Notes: generated by a model from the sequence alone, not told the origin. A stretch of 64,000 bases of DNA from Anaerosolibacter carboniphilus (GCF_014205875.1 NZ_JACHEN010000006.1:1-64000); one strand, 5' to 3'; positions 53,446 to 62,512 are shown, counted from the first letter of the stretch. Numbers and translations: made by a program.

Positions 53446-54126
53446 ATGAAAGCAAAAAGAATGATTCTATTGGCAACAACATTGAGTGCGGCACTGGTAT
53501 TCTCAGCATGTCAAGCAACAGATGTGGTAGGAAAGGTAGCTGTAACATCCTTTGAGCAAGTACTGAATACAGCATCTGACAAAGTTACCTTTGATGATGA
53601 AAAGAATAGTTGGTCATTAGAATCGCCTGCTGGAGATGAATTCAAATGGAGCAAGGATTTCAGCGCAACAGATGTCGATGGCATTGTTGAATTTGATGGA
53701 ACGCCCTTTGTGAATGCGGGTCTCGATGTAACGAAGCTACCAGAAAATTATGTTTATGATGATGCCACTGGAAGATTATCGCTGAACTTTGAAATAGGTC
53801 AAGAAAAGTTTGATTATAGCGGAGATGCAACTGCATTAGATACATTCAAAAATATTGTTGAGAAGAAAAGAGATATTGTAGGTTACCATGAAGCCCTGGA
53901 CCATTATGGAATTGCCCTAGGTAATGGAAATATGTTTGAATGGGCCAAGGATATGAGTAAAAATGATAAAGATATTGTTTTCGTCGTAAATCCTCAACCA
54001 TTTATTGATGCGGGTGTAGATCCAGGAAAGGTAGAAGGATGGGCTTTTGCTAAGGTTGAAGTGAAAGATAAGGATGGGAAAGTAGAACAGGTAGATAAGT
54101 TTTTAAAACCTTTTGATTTGAAATAA
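53446..54126 (+). CDS. Lipoprotein with two similar halves
   Basis: A 226-residue lipoprotein: LLATTLSAALVFSAC (lipobox Cys near residue 22), then two related blocks. Near residue 66 it reads FKWSKDFSATDVDGIVEFDG..PFVNAGLDV and near 165 FEWAKDMSKNDKDIVFVVNP..PFIDAGVDP, suggesting internal duplication of a domain. No family recognised. ATG 53446 follows GGAGG. It follows copA by 123 bases; a link to copper is not shown. Confidence 0.75.
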   Translation: MKAKRMILLATTLSAALVFSACQATDVVGKVAVTSFEQVLNTASDKVTFDDEKNSWSLESPAGDEFKWSKDFSATDVDGIVEFDGTPFVNAGLDVTKLPENYVYDDATGRLSLNFEIGQEKFDYSGDATALDTFKNIVEKKRDIVGYHEALDHYGIALGNGNMFEWAKDMSKNDKDIVFVVNPQPFIDAGVDPGKVEGWAFAKVEVKDKDGKVEQVDKFLKPFDLK

Positions 54127-54252
54127 GGTAAGTATGTATATTGGAATGATGTTTAGATGAGAAAGAATGGCCGATCATGCCATGGCGATGGTGTAAAGAA
54201 AAATGCTGTGGATGGAGAGTCACAATAAAAAATTGACCCCATAAATAATTTA

Positions 54253-54324
54253 TAGATAAAGAAAAAAATCTTCCATTCCTAAGGAATTTCTATTGAAGGA
54301 ATGGAAGATTTTTTTCTTTATCTA
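54253..54324 (+). terminator. 28-bp perfect hairpin abutting RNA repeat copy 4
   Basis: Bases 54253-54280 are the exact inverse of 54297-54324 (TAGATAAAGAAAAAAATC and onward, around a 16-base loop). The right arm contains T7 and acts like a terminator. Its last seven bases are shared with the 5' hairpin of the RNA repeat, so the two structures are mutually exclusive. Bases 54127-54252 show nothing further. Confidence 0.65.
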
Positions 54325-54473
54325 GGGAATTATGTTTTTCAATTTCCTAGATAAGGGGTGTGCAGAGGGGATTCCCCTTTGCCGTATTCAGGAAGGTCCT
54401 CAGGAACCTGCATCGCAGGCTTCGAAACCTAGGGTTTCCTAGCGAAAACAAATTGCCGATAGGCAACTTTGTT
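54318..54473 (+). ncRNA. Structured RNA repeat, copy 4 (HEARO / omega-RNA-like, degraded)
   Basis: It keeps the 5' hairpin (TTATCTAGGGAATT/AATTTCCTAGATAA, one G-U), GGGG/CCCC, TTTGCCGTATTCAGGAAGG and the end hairpin. The middle stem is CCTGC-atc-GCAGG, a compensated change. The GTCGAAGGAAACC segment has lost three bases (CTTCGAAACC), so the next stem is weakened. It lies upstream of the yrrT operon. Confidence 0.6.
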
Positions 54474-54576
54474 TTTTCAGAAATTAGGAAGATCCACCAT
54501 TGACGATGAGATAAATCTATGCTAAACTAAAACCAAGTAAATTGATATGAATACAATGATTTGAGAGGTGATCTTC

Positions 54577-55230
54577 GTGCAGGATTTTAATTCACTATTT
54601 GATGTGTGGGCTAGCAGCTATGACGAGACAGTATACGGTGATGACAATGAATACAGTGAAGTATTTTTAGGATATGATAAGATATTAGATTATATATGCC
54701 AAGGGGTAAAAGACAGAGAGGGAACTGTCCTTGAAATTGGCGTAGGTACTGGAAACTTGACAAAATTACTTCACGAGCACGGTCTAAATGTGATTGGCAT
54801 AGAACCTTCCCAAGAGATGAGAAAAATTGCCCAATCCAAGCTGCCTTCAGTGAAGATTTTGGATGGACACTTTCTATCCATACCAGTTGAGGACAAAGTA
54901 GATGCTATTGTTACCTCCTATGCATTTCACCATCTTACATTAGATGAAAAAAGAGAAGCGCTGAGGTACCTGGATGGGCTGTTGCATAAGAACGGTAAGA
55001 TTATTATTGCTGATACCATGTTTGAATCAAAGGCATATAAAGAAAATCTTTTGGAATATGTAAAGGCTTGTGGTACACTAAACCTATTAAAGGATTTAAA
55101 TTCAGAGTATTATGAGTATTTGGATGATTTGCGCCAATTACTGGGAGAAATGAATTATACCTATGAGACTGTGAAAATGAATAAATACGTGTGGATTATA
55201 TCTGCAATCAAAGGAGGTCTTTTTATATGA
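54577..55230 (+). CDS. yrrT: SAM-dependent methyltransferase YrrT
   Basis: A 217-residue class I methyltransferase: LFDVWASSYDETVYGDDNEY at the start (typical of YrrT), then LEIGVGTGNLTKLL (motif I, near residue 50) and TSYAFHHLT. It is the first gene of the conserved yrrT-luxS-mccB-mccA order. GTG 54577 follows GAGAGGTG; GTG 54568 is an alternative. It may make S-adenosylhomocysteine feeding the pathway. Confidence 0.85.
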   Translation: MQDFNSLFDVWASSYDETVYGDDNEYSEVFLGYDKILDYICQGVKDREGTVLEIGVGTGNLTKLLHEHGLNVIGIEPSQEMRKIAQSKLPSVKILDGHFLSIPVEDKVDAIVTSYAFHHLTLDEKREALRYLDGLLHKNGKIIIADTMFESKAYKENLLEYVKACGTLNLLKDLNSEYYEYLDDLRQLLGEMNYTYETVKMNKYVWIISAIKGGLFI

Positions 55231-55703
55231 AAAGTGTAGTCGTCGAGAGTTTTACCATGGACCATACAAAGGTAGAGGCGCCATTCGTAAGAAAGTGCGG
55301 TCGAATCGAAACACCTAACGGAGATGTAATCACCAAGTTTGATTTGAGATTTACGCAACCGAATAAGGAAGTCATGCCTACGGGTGCGGTTCATGCATTG
55401 GAGCATTTGATGGCAGGCTTTATAAGGGAAGAACTGGATCATGTGATAGACTTGTCGCCTATGGGTTGCAGAACAGGATTTTATCTGATCTTAATTGGAG
55501 ATATTGAGGAAAGAACTGTGTTGAAGGCTTGGATGAATTCCCTTGAAAAGGTTCTGGAAGCGACAGAAATCCCTGCTGTAAATCCAATACAATGTGGCAA
55601 CTATAGGGATATGTCTCTATTTGGTGCCCATGAATATGCGAGAGAAGTTGTAGAAAGATTAAAACAAAAATTAAACACTGGAGGCAATGGTCATGAAATT
55701 TAA
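55227..55703 (+). CDS. luxS: S-ribosylhomocysteine lyase LuxS
   Basis: Converts S-ribosylhomocysteine into homocysteine and DPD, the AI-2 precursor. The 158-residue protein has the metal-binding HALEH (near residue 53) and the third ligand region with the active Cys (MGCRTGFY, near 81). ATG 55227 follows AAAGGAGG and overlaps the yrrT stop as ATGA. The homocysteine made is used by the next two genes. Confidence 0.95.
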   Translation: MKSVVVESFTMDHTKVEAPFVRKCGRIETPNGDVITKFDLRFTQPNKEVMPTGAVHALEHLMAGFIREELDHVIDLSPMGCRTGFYLILIGDIEERTVLKAWMNSLEKVLEATEIPAVNPIQCGNYRDMSLFGAHEYAREVVERLKQKLNTGGNGHEI

Positions 55704-56826
55704 TTCTTTAGTTATTCATGGTGGTATTGATGGAGATAAGACTACGGGGGCAGTAACAGTGCCGATTTACCAAACATCTACCTATGCTCAGGAAGCAGTT
55801 GGAAAGCATAGTGGTTATGAGTATTCCCGTACAGGTAACCCAACAAGAGAGGCTGTAGAGAAGCTGATTGCAGACTTAGAAAACGGATACAGAGGTTTCG
55901 CCTTTGGATCAGGAATGGCAGCTATATCATCCATATTAATGATGTTCCAAGCAGGAGATCATATTATTTTTAGTGATGATGTTTATGGGGGAACGTTTCG
56001 GGTTGTGGATAAGGTATTTAAAAACTTTGGGCTGGAATATAGCTTTGTAGATACCAGTGAAAAAGCAAATATCATCCACCATATCGAAGATAATACCAAG
56101 GCGATCTATGTAGAAACGCCTACAAACCCCTTGATGAAGCTAACAGATATCCAGGAAGTTGCGAGGATTACAAAAGAGAGAGATTTACTACTTATCGTGG
56201 ACAATACATTTATGAGTCCATATCTGCAGCGTCCATTAGATTTAGGGGCAGACATTGTCCTTCATAGTGCCACAAAATACTTGGGAGGACATAGTGATTT
56301 GGTGGCAGGGCTAGTGGTGGTAAAAGATGAAGAACTGGCTACTAAAATGCATTTTGTTCAGAATGCTGTAGGGGCTATTCTAGGGCCCTTTGACAGCTGG
56401 CTGCTGATGAAAGGGATTAAAACCCTTGCCATAAGGATGGAGCGTCATTGTGAGAATGCGAAAAAGGTAGCTCAATGGCTAAGTGAACAAACTTGGGTGA
56501 AAAAGATTTACTATCCAGGTCTAAGCACTCAGAAAATAACAGACAGTCTGAGGGAGCAAATGAAAGATTTTGGAGGCATGATCTCTTTTGAGGTTAATGA
56601 TGAAGCCACTTTGAATAAAATACTATCTAATTTAAAGACAATTACACTGGCAGAGAGCTTAGGTGGGATCGAAAGTCTCATATCAGTGCCTGCCAAAATG
56701 ACTCATGCATCGATTCCTGCGGAGATTCGAGCAAGATTAGGCGTCACAGATACTCTCATCAGATTATCTGTAGGCATAGAAGATGTGGAAGATATTATCA
56801 AAGATCTAGATGTTTCTGTAAAATAA
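55693..56826 (+). CDS. mccB: Trans-sulfuration PLP enzyme (cystathionine gamma-lyase/synthase type)
   Basis: A 377-residue Cys/Met-metabolism PLP enzyme: YSRTGNPTREAVEKLIADLE near residue 44, FGSGMAAI near 72, VETPTNPLM near 138, LIVDNTF near 162, and the PLP lysine in HSATKYLGGHSDLVAG near 195. ATG 55693 overlaps the luxS end by eleven bases and follows GGAGG. In this gene order it is MccB, splitting cystathionine to cysteine; alternatives are homocysteine lyase or gamma-synthase. Confidence 0.9.
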   Translation: MKFNSLVIHGGIDGDKTTGAVTVPIYQTSTYAQEAVGKHSGYEYSRTGNPTREAVEKLIADLENGYRGFAFGSGMAAISSILMMFQAGDHIIFSDDVYGGTFRVVDKVFKNFGLEYSFVDTSEKANIIHHIEDNTKAIYVETPTNPLMKLTDIQEVARITKERDLLLIVDNTFMSPYLQRPLDLGADIVLHSATKYLGGHSDLVAGLVVVKDEELATKMHFVQNAVGAILGPFDSWLLMKGIKTLAIRMERHCENAKKVAQWLSEQTWVKKIYYPGLSTQKITDSLREQMKDFGGMISFEVNDEATLNKILSNLKTITLAESLGGIESLISVPAKMTHASIPAEIRARLGVTDTLIRLSVGIEDVEDIIKDLDVSVK

Positions 56827-56842
56827 GGGTGGTGTCTATCTT

Positions 56843-57775
56843 ATGAATGTCTATAACAGTGTCCATGACTTAATTGGAAATACACCCATGATAAAAATAA
56901 ATCATTTTGACATACCAGAAAGGGTAAATATCTTTGCTAAGCTGGAATTTTATAATCCAGGGGGCTCAGTAAAAGATCGTATCGGGAAATGGATGATTCA
57001 AAAAGCAGAGGAAGAGGGCTTGCTGAAAACCGGATACACAATTATCGAAGCTACAGCTGGGAACACAGGCATTGGCGTGGCTTTGGCGGCTATCAATAAA
57101 GGATATAAGGTGATCTTTGTGGTACCGGGTAAATTCTCCATAGAGAAGCAGATCATCATGAAGGCTTTAGGTGCTCAAATTATCAATACTCCAACAGAAC
57201 AAGGCTTGGAAGGTGCCTTTAAAAAGGTTGAGGAACTGAAAAGTGAAATAGAGAATGTGTTTGTTGTAAATCAGTTTGCCAATATGCACAATCCTGAGGC
57301 CCATTATCTTTTTACTGGAAAAGAAATATATGAACAGATGGATGGGAAGATTGACTTGTTTGTATCAGGCGCAGGTTCTGGTGGTACCTTCTCGGGGGTA
57401 ATGGCATATTTGAGAGAACAAAAACATCCTGTTCGAGGCATCCTTGCAGATCCGGTAGGCTCCATCATTGGTGGTGGTTCCTGCGGTGCCTATAAGATTG
57501 AAGGTATTGGAAATGATTTTGTTCCTAAAACTATGAATCTAGATTATGTAGATGAGGTAGAAAAGGTGACCGATGAAGAAGCTTTTCTGATGGTGAAAGA
57601 GCTGGCAGAGAAGGAAGGCTTGTTGGTTGGATCATCCTCAGGTGCTGCATTTGCGGCTGCCCTCCGTCAAGGGAAGAAGATCAAGGAAGGAAACATTGTC
57701 GTCGTATTTCCAGACAAGGCAGATCGCTATTTGAGTAAACAAATCTATAGTTTTGATTCAGTTGAAAATAGATGA
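56843..57775 (+). CDS. mccA: Cysteine synthase-family enzyme, probable O-acetylserine-dependent cystathionine beta-synthase
   Basis: A 310-residue PLP enzyme of the CysK/CBS fold: LIGNTPMIKI near residue 10, PGGSVKDRIG (PLP lysine) near 38, EATAGNTGIG near 68, GAGSGGT near 175. With MccB it turns homocysteine and O-acetylserine or serine into cysteine, as in Bacillus MccA. CysK activity cannot be excluded. The gap to mccB is 16 bases, and a terminator follows. Confidence 0.88.
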   Translation: MNVYNSVHDLIGNTPMIKINHFDIPERVNIFAKLEFYNPGGSVKDRIGKWMIQKAEEEGLLKTGYTIIEATAGNTGIGVALAAINKGYKVIFVVPGKFSIEKQIIMKALGAQIINTPTEQGLEGAFKKVEELKSEIENVFVVNQFANMHNPEAHYLFTGKEIYEQMDGKIDLFVSGAGSGGTFSGVMAYLREQKHPVRGILADPVGSIIGGGSCGAYKIEGIGNDFVPKTMNLDYVDEVEKVTDEEAFLMVKELAEKEGLLVGSSSGAAFAAALRQGKKIKEGNIVVVFPDKADRYLSKQIYSFDSVENR

Positions 57776-57788
57776 TATAGTGATGAAT

Positions 57789-57820
57789 AAAATCGACAAT
57801 GAATTTTCATTGTCGATTTT
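57789..57820 (+). terminator. Terminator of the mccA operon
   Basis: AAAATCGACAATGAA-tt-TTCATTGTCGATTTT. Confidence 0.85.
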
Positions 57821-57930
57821 ATATTTGGCATGAGTGTTGCTTAATAATATGAATATGGATTTATGTCATACGAAGATGATTAGGATAGGAAGAGGCAGGG
57901 GTTATAGAATAGAAGGGAAGTTGATTGATT

Positions 57931-58182
57931 ATGATGCTGATCGGGATAATAATATTGATATTCATTGTTTATCTCATCTATTCAGGAAGTCCAAGGGAGT
58001 ATAGACATAGCATAGGAAATAAAGATGCAAAATGCTACAGCTGCGGCCATGGTATCCAGGAGGATTTTATCTACTGTCCCCAATGCAGTATTCCACTGAA
58101 GGAAAAGTGTAAAGGCTGCGGCAAATATATAAATACCGATTGGAGAAGCTGTCCCTATTGCAACGACCAAAGACTTGGGTAG
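57931..58182 (+). CDS. Small membrane-anchored double zinc ribbon protein
   Basis: An 83-residue protein: one N-terminal hydrophobic segment (LIGIIILIFIVYLIYSG) and four CxxC pairs (CYSCG, CPQC, CKGCG, CPYC) forming two zinc ribbons. ATG 57931 lies after AGAAGGGAAG; ATG 57934 is equally possible. Unknown function. Bases 58183-58352 show no feature. Confidence 0.65.
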   Translation: MMLIGIIILIFIVYLIYSGSPREYRHSIGNKDAKCYSCGHGIQEDFIYCPQCSIPLKEKCKGCGKYINTDWRSCPYCNDQRLG

Positions 58183-58352
58183 CTTCAAAGGGAAAGAATA
58201 TCCACAAGAAAAAACTGTAGAAATATGGGTGAAATCCTACAACAGCTGTAGCATATGGTACAGTTGCATATAGAATGATTGCATAGATAAAGGGGTAAAT
58301 ATGGTATCATATTGGGGAAAGGATTTTTCTCAGATGTTCAAGGGGGTAACAA

Positions 58353-59786
58353 ATGAATACCAGACAAAAGTATAAAGGGTTTATTGTTTTCAGCGTACTG
58401 ATTATTACATTGCTTCACTATGTTACAGGGTCATCCATCTGGGGATTTCACGATTTTTACCGTAGGCTCTACTATATTCCCATCATCCTTGCAGCTTTTC
58501 AGTTTGGGTTGAGGGGTGCCATGTTGACAGCCCTTTCTATCATCGCCTTATATGCACCTCATCTATTAATATATTTTGGGCGAGTCAATATAGAGGTAAT
58601 CAATCAGATGCTGGAAGCATCTATGTTCATCATCATAGGAATGATTACTGGTGCCCTGGTGGAGTCAGAGTCTAGGGTTAGGCGCTTGTTGGAAATTCAG
58701 ATTACAAAGCTGACAGATCTCGAAAACTATACACAAAATATCCTGGATAGTATATTGAATGGTGTTGTAGCCATTGATAGAGAGATGAAAATTAGCTCTG
58801 TAAATAGGGAAGGTGCGAAGCTCCTACGCATAGAAGATCAACAGAACGCTACCTATATCTATGATTATTTTGAGGATGGAGAAGAAGTCAAGGAGCTGAT
58901 CCTTAAAGCCATGGTTCAAGAGGACAATGTTTCGGCCTATGAGACCACAAGCTTAAAGGAGCATCCCGGGAAACAAACGATCCGGATTCATGGGTACCCC
59001 TTAAGAAATATATTGAATCGAGTCGCAGGAATGGTTATTATCTTAGAAGATATCACGGAGTTGAAGCGGCTGGAGGGGCAAATCAGAAGGGTGGATAAGC
59101 TATCGGCTGTTGGGGAGCTGGCCTCAGGAATTGCCCATGAGATACGGAATCCTCTAGGTATTATTAAAACAATTTCCCAAACAATCAATAAGGACATTGA
59201 GGATGAAGATATAAGGGAAGGATTAGAGATTATAGAGATTGAAATCAATCGTGCCAACAAGGTGATTCAGGAATTGCTGGATTTTGCAAAACCCAGTGTC
59301 TTCAACTACAAGAACCAAAGCATCGATCAACTCATAAAAGATGTGATTCGTATTACCAATAAATATGCTGAGCAGCATAGGGTAAGGATCCACTATAAAA
59401 GAGAAGAAGATGTATTTGTTTTTCTGGATGCTGATAAATTAAAGCAAGCCTTTGTCAATGTGATTCTTAATGCTATTCAGGCGATGAATGAGGGCGGAAA
59501 CCTTTGTGTTGAACTACAGGATAAAGACTGTTGGGTAAAGATATCCTTTATTGATGAAGGAAAGGGAATTGAACAGGAACGATTAGAAAAGATATTTGAA
59601 CCATTCTATACAACAAAAGAAAAGGGAACAGGGCTAGGATTGGCTATTGCCCATCGAATTATAGAAGAACATAAGGGATATATGGAAATTGAAAGCGAAA
59701 TAGGTGCTGGTACAAGATTGGATATATTTATGCCCCGTCATCTGGAAGGAGGTCATGAGAAGGATGAAGAAAATACTGATTGCTGA
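58353..59786 (+). CDS. PAS sensor histidine kinase, NtrB-like
   Basis: A 477-residue membrane sensor kinase. About four hydrophobic segments (residues 9-105), a coiled segment, and a PAS domain (about 128-240, NGVVAIDREMKISSVNREGA). HisKA carries the phospho-His in ASGIAHEIRNPLG near residue 264. HATPase has the N box (VILNAIQAMNE), G1 (DEGKGI) and F/G2 (TTKEKGTGLGLAI). It overlaps the response regulator gene that follows. Confidence 0.92.
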   Translation: MNTRQKYKGFIVFSVLIITLLHYVTGSSIWGFHDFYRRLYYIPIILAAFQFGLRGAMLTALSIIALYAPHLLIYFGRVNIEVINQMLEASMFIIIGMITGALVESESRVRRLLEIQITKLTDLENYTQNILDSILNGVVAIDREMKISSVNREGAKLLRIEDQQNATYIYDYFEDGEEVKELILKAMVQEDNVSAYETTSLKEHPGKQTIRIHGYPLRNILNRVAGMVIILEDITELKRLEGQIRRVDKLSAVGELASGIAHEIRNPLGIIKTISQTINKDIEDEDIREGLEIIEIEINRANKVIQELLDFAKPSVFNYKNQSIDQLIKDVIRITNKYAEQHRVRIHYKREEDVFVFLDADKLKQAFVNVILNAIQAMNEGGNLCVELQDKDCWVKISFIDEGKGIEQERLEKIFEPFYTTKEKGTGLGLAIAHRIIEEHKGYMEIESEIGAGTRLDIFMPRHLEGGHEKDEENTDC

Positions 59787-61110
59787 TGATGAAAAAAATA
59801 TGATATGGGCCATGAAAAAAGCCCTTAAAGATGAAGGCTACAAAATTATAGCGGCTGGAGACGGCGTGGAAGCTTTGGCCCTCGTGCAGGAAGAGGAACC
59901 AGATATTGTATTGCTTGATCTGAGAATGCCTAAAAAGGATGGAATGGAGGCCCTGGCTGAAATCAAAAAAATAAATCCTAAGATACCTGTGATTATGCTT
60001 ACTGCCCATGGCACCATGGAAAGCGCTATAGAGGCAATGAAATTGGGGGCCATCGACTATGTCTCTAAGCCTTTTGATCTGGAAGAATTGAAGATCGTTA
60101 TTCAGAAGGCACTGAATATAGGCAGTATGCAGGATCAAATTGCGTTTTTAACGGAAGAATTAAACAAAAGTACAGGAAAAGTGATCATAGGCGAAAGTGA
60201 AAAAATCAAAAATGTACTGCACGTTGTCAGTCGTGTGGCCAATAGCAACGCCACAGTGCTAATTACTGGAGAGAGTGGTACAGGAAAGGAACTGATTGCC
60301 AATGCCATCCACTTCAACAGTCATCGTAAGGAGAAACCATATATTAAAGTAAACTGCGGTGCACTGCCAGAAGGCTTACTGGAAAGTGAATTGTTTGGTC
60401 ACGAAAAAGGAGCTTTTACGGGTGCTATTTCCAGGAAACCCGGAAGATTTGAACTTGCCGATGGAGGAACACTGTTTCTAGATGAAGTTGGAGAACTTAC
60501 GCCGAGCATCCAAGTAAAGCTATTAAGGGTATTGCAGGAAAAAGAGTTTGAGCGAGTTGGCGGCACAGCGACCTTAAAGGTGGATGTAAGGATTGTGGCA
60601 GCAACCAATAGAAATTTGAGCGAGATGGTGGCAAAAGGGACATTTAGGGAAGACTTATATTATCGTTTGAATGTCATTCCTATTGAGCTGCCGTCTCTGA
60701 GGGAAAGAAAAGAGGATATAGAAAGACTTGTTGAATATTTTACGGAGAAATATTGCGTAGATGCTGGAAGAGATAGATTGATTTTTGAGAAAGACGCCAT
60801 GGAAGCATTGATCGATTATCAATGGAAGGGTAATATTCGGGAACTGGAAAATGTAATAGAAAGAATTGTTATTCTCAATCATGGTGAAACGGTGGGCAAA
60901 GAAGCTTTGCCCAAGGAGATATTCTTTTATAGCAACGAGTCTGTTCCTTTTATATTGCCAGAAGAGGGAATTGACTTAGATGCTGTAGAGAAAAGTATGA
61001 TTGAGCAGGCATTAAAGCGAACGGAGAATAATCAGACTCAAGCTGCTAAGTTATTGGGAATCACTCGGCATACCCTGATGTATCGCATGGAGAAGCATAA
61101 TCTAAAGTAA
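59764..61110 (+). CDS. NtrC-family sigma-54-dependent response regulator
   Basis: A 448-residue regulator: receiver domain with phospho-acceptor Asp in LLDLRMPKKDG (near residue 52), AAA+ domain with Walker A GESGTGKEL near 162 and the sigma-54 contact GAFTGA near 217, and a Fis-type HTH at the C-terminus (AAKLLGITRHTLMYRMEKH). It would activate sigma-54 promoters; none was found with confidence in the window. ATG 59764 is preferred since homologues begin KKILIADDE. It overlaps the kinase by 23 bases. Confidence 0.93.
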   Translation: MKKILIADDEKNMIWAMKKALKDEGYKIIAAGDGVEALALVQEEEPDIVLLDLRMPKKDGMEALAEIKKINPKIPVIMLTAHGTMESAIEAMKLGAIDYVSKPFDLEELKIVIQKALNIGSMQDQIAFLTEELNKSTGKVIIGESEKIKNVLHVVSRVANSNATVLITGESGTGKELIANAIHFNSHRKEKPYIKVNCGALPEGLLESELFGHEKGAFTGAISRKPGRFELADGGTLFLDEVGELTPSIQVKLLRVLQEKEFERVGGTATLKVDVRIVAATNRNLSEMVAKGTFREDLYYRLNVIPIELPSLRERKEDIERLVEYFTEKYCVDAGRDRLIFEKDAMEALIDYQWKGNIRELENVIERIVILNHGETVGKEALPKEIFFYSNESVPFILPEEGIDLDAVEKSMIEQALKRTENNQTQAAKLLGITRHTLMYRMEKHNLK

Positions 61111-61126
61111 GTATCATTACAAGGGG

Positions 61127-61507
61127 GTGAACAAAATACACGGCATGATAAAAGGCACGCTGATTGTGATCGGTACACTATCCATCGTTTTAGGGGTTGT
61201 AGGGATATTTCTTCCCTTATTGCCAACCACGCCATTTCTTCTCCTTGGCTCGGCATGCTATATACGGAGTTCTGAAAAACTTTATAAATGGCTCATAGAG
61301 CATAAGAAGTTTGGTATATATATTAGAAACTATCAGGAAAAAAGAGGCATCCCTTTAAAAATTAAGATTTTTTCCATTGGTTCCCTTTGGCTATCCATAG
61401 GATATTCCGCTCTGTTTATTGTTTCTTCCATCATGATCAAGCTGCTATTATTTACGATTGCTGTAGGGGTTACAATTCATATTTTATCGTTAAAAACTTT
61501 GAAATAA
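61127..61507 (+). CDS. DUF454 (YbaN) family membrane protein
   Basis: A 120-126 residue membrane protein with three or four hydrophobic segments. The family block GIFLPLLPTTPFLLLGSACY, then SEKLYKWLIEHKKFG and YQEKRGIPLKIKI, identifies DUF454. The start is uncertain: GTG 61127 abuts AAGGGG, ATG 61145 lies 15 bases after it. It follows the response regulator by 16 bases and may be co-transcribed. Function unknown. Confidence 0.8.
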   Translation: MNKIHGMIKGTLIVIGTLSIVLGVVGIFLPLLPTTPFLLLGSACYIRSSEKLYKWLIEHKKFGIYIRNYQEKRGIPLKIKIFSIGSLWLSIGYSALFIVSSIMIKLLLFTIAVGVTIHILSLKTLK

Positions 61508-61571
61508 GTGAAAATATGAATACATACCACTTTGAACAGATATTATTTAATGAAAGAAGGAGATGAAGTAA

Positions 61572-62498
61572 GTGAAAAAGATTTATATTATTCATGAAAA
61601 CAATGAGTGGACAGCACCTTTGAAGGGAAAGCTAGAGGAATTAAACCTTCCCTATGAGGATTGGTTTTTAGATAAGGGGGTATTAGATTTATCTGAAGAA
61701 CCGCCAGAAGGGGTATTCTACAATCGTATGAGTGCATCTTCCCATACAAGGGACCATCGCTTCGCAGCGGAATATACTGGGACGCTCCTTGCCTGGCTAG
61801 AACGATATGGAAGAAAAGTCATCAATACAGGCCGTGCTTTGCAGTTAGAAATTAGCAAGGTAGCTCAATATACCGCATTGAATGCCCAAGGCATTCGTAC
61901 ACCACAGACAATCGTTGCAGTGGGAAAAGAAGAGATTGTGGAGGCTGCTAAAAAATTTGACAGGCCTTTTATCACAAAGCACAACCGAGGTGGGAAAGGC
62001 CTTGGGGTCCAGTTGTTTCAAAATATAGAGGCATTGAAAGCCTATGTGAACGGGCCTGGTTTTGATGAGCCTATTGATGGTATTACATTGATACAGGAAT
62101 ACATTCAGCCTGAGGAACCTTTTATTACCCGTTGTGAGTTTATTGGCAGGAAATTCTTATATGCTGTTCGTGTAGATACTTCCCAAGGATTCCAATTGTG
62201 TCCTGCTGATGCTTGTCAGATCGGCGATGCTTTCTGCCCGGTGGGAGAGATCGAAAAGCCGAAGTTTCAGATTATCGAAGGCTTTGCCAATCCAATTCTT
62301 GAAAAATATGAGCGCTTCCTCGAGGCAAACAAAATTCACATCGCAGGGATCGAATTTATCATGGATCGAAATGGAGAAATTTTTACCTATGATGTGAACA
62401 CCAATACCAATTATAATTCCGATGCAGAAGCTATCGCTGGATTATCAGGAATGGGTGCCATTGCCAAGTACCTTGGAGAAGAACTGCAGAAGCTGTAA
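61572..62498 (+). CDS. RimK-like ATP-grasp ligase
   Basis: A 308-residue ATP-grasp protein: N-terminal preATP domain (KIYIIHENNEWTAPLKGKLE), ATP-binding ITKHNRGGKGLGVQLF near residue 133, and late Mg/ATP residues (GIEFIMDR..IFTYDVNTNTNYN near 258-277). It probably joins an acidic amino acid or peptide to a carboxylate; the substrate is unknown. GTG 61572 follows GAAGGAG. A terminator follows. Confidence 0.82.
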   Translation: MKKIYIIHENNEWTAPLKGKLEELNLPYEDWFLDKGVLDLSEEPPEGVFYNRMSASSHTRDHRFAAEYTGTLLAWLERYGRKVINTGRALQLEISKVAQYTALNAQGIRTPQTIVAVGKEEIVEAAKKFDRPFITKHNRGGKGLGVQLFQNIEALKAYVNGPGFDEPIDGITLIQEYIQPEEPFITRCEFIGRKFLYAVRVDTSQGFQLCPADACQIGDAFCPVGEIEKPKFQIIEGFANPILEKYERFLEANKIHIAGIEFIMDRNGEIFTYDVNTNTNYNSDAEAIAGLSGMGAIAKYLGEELQKL

Positions 62499-62512
62499 AT
62501 TGATTGAATTTA

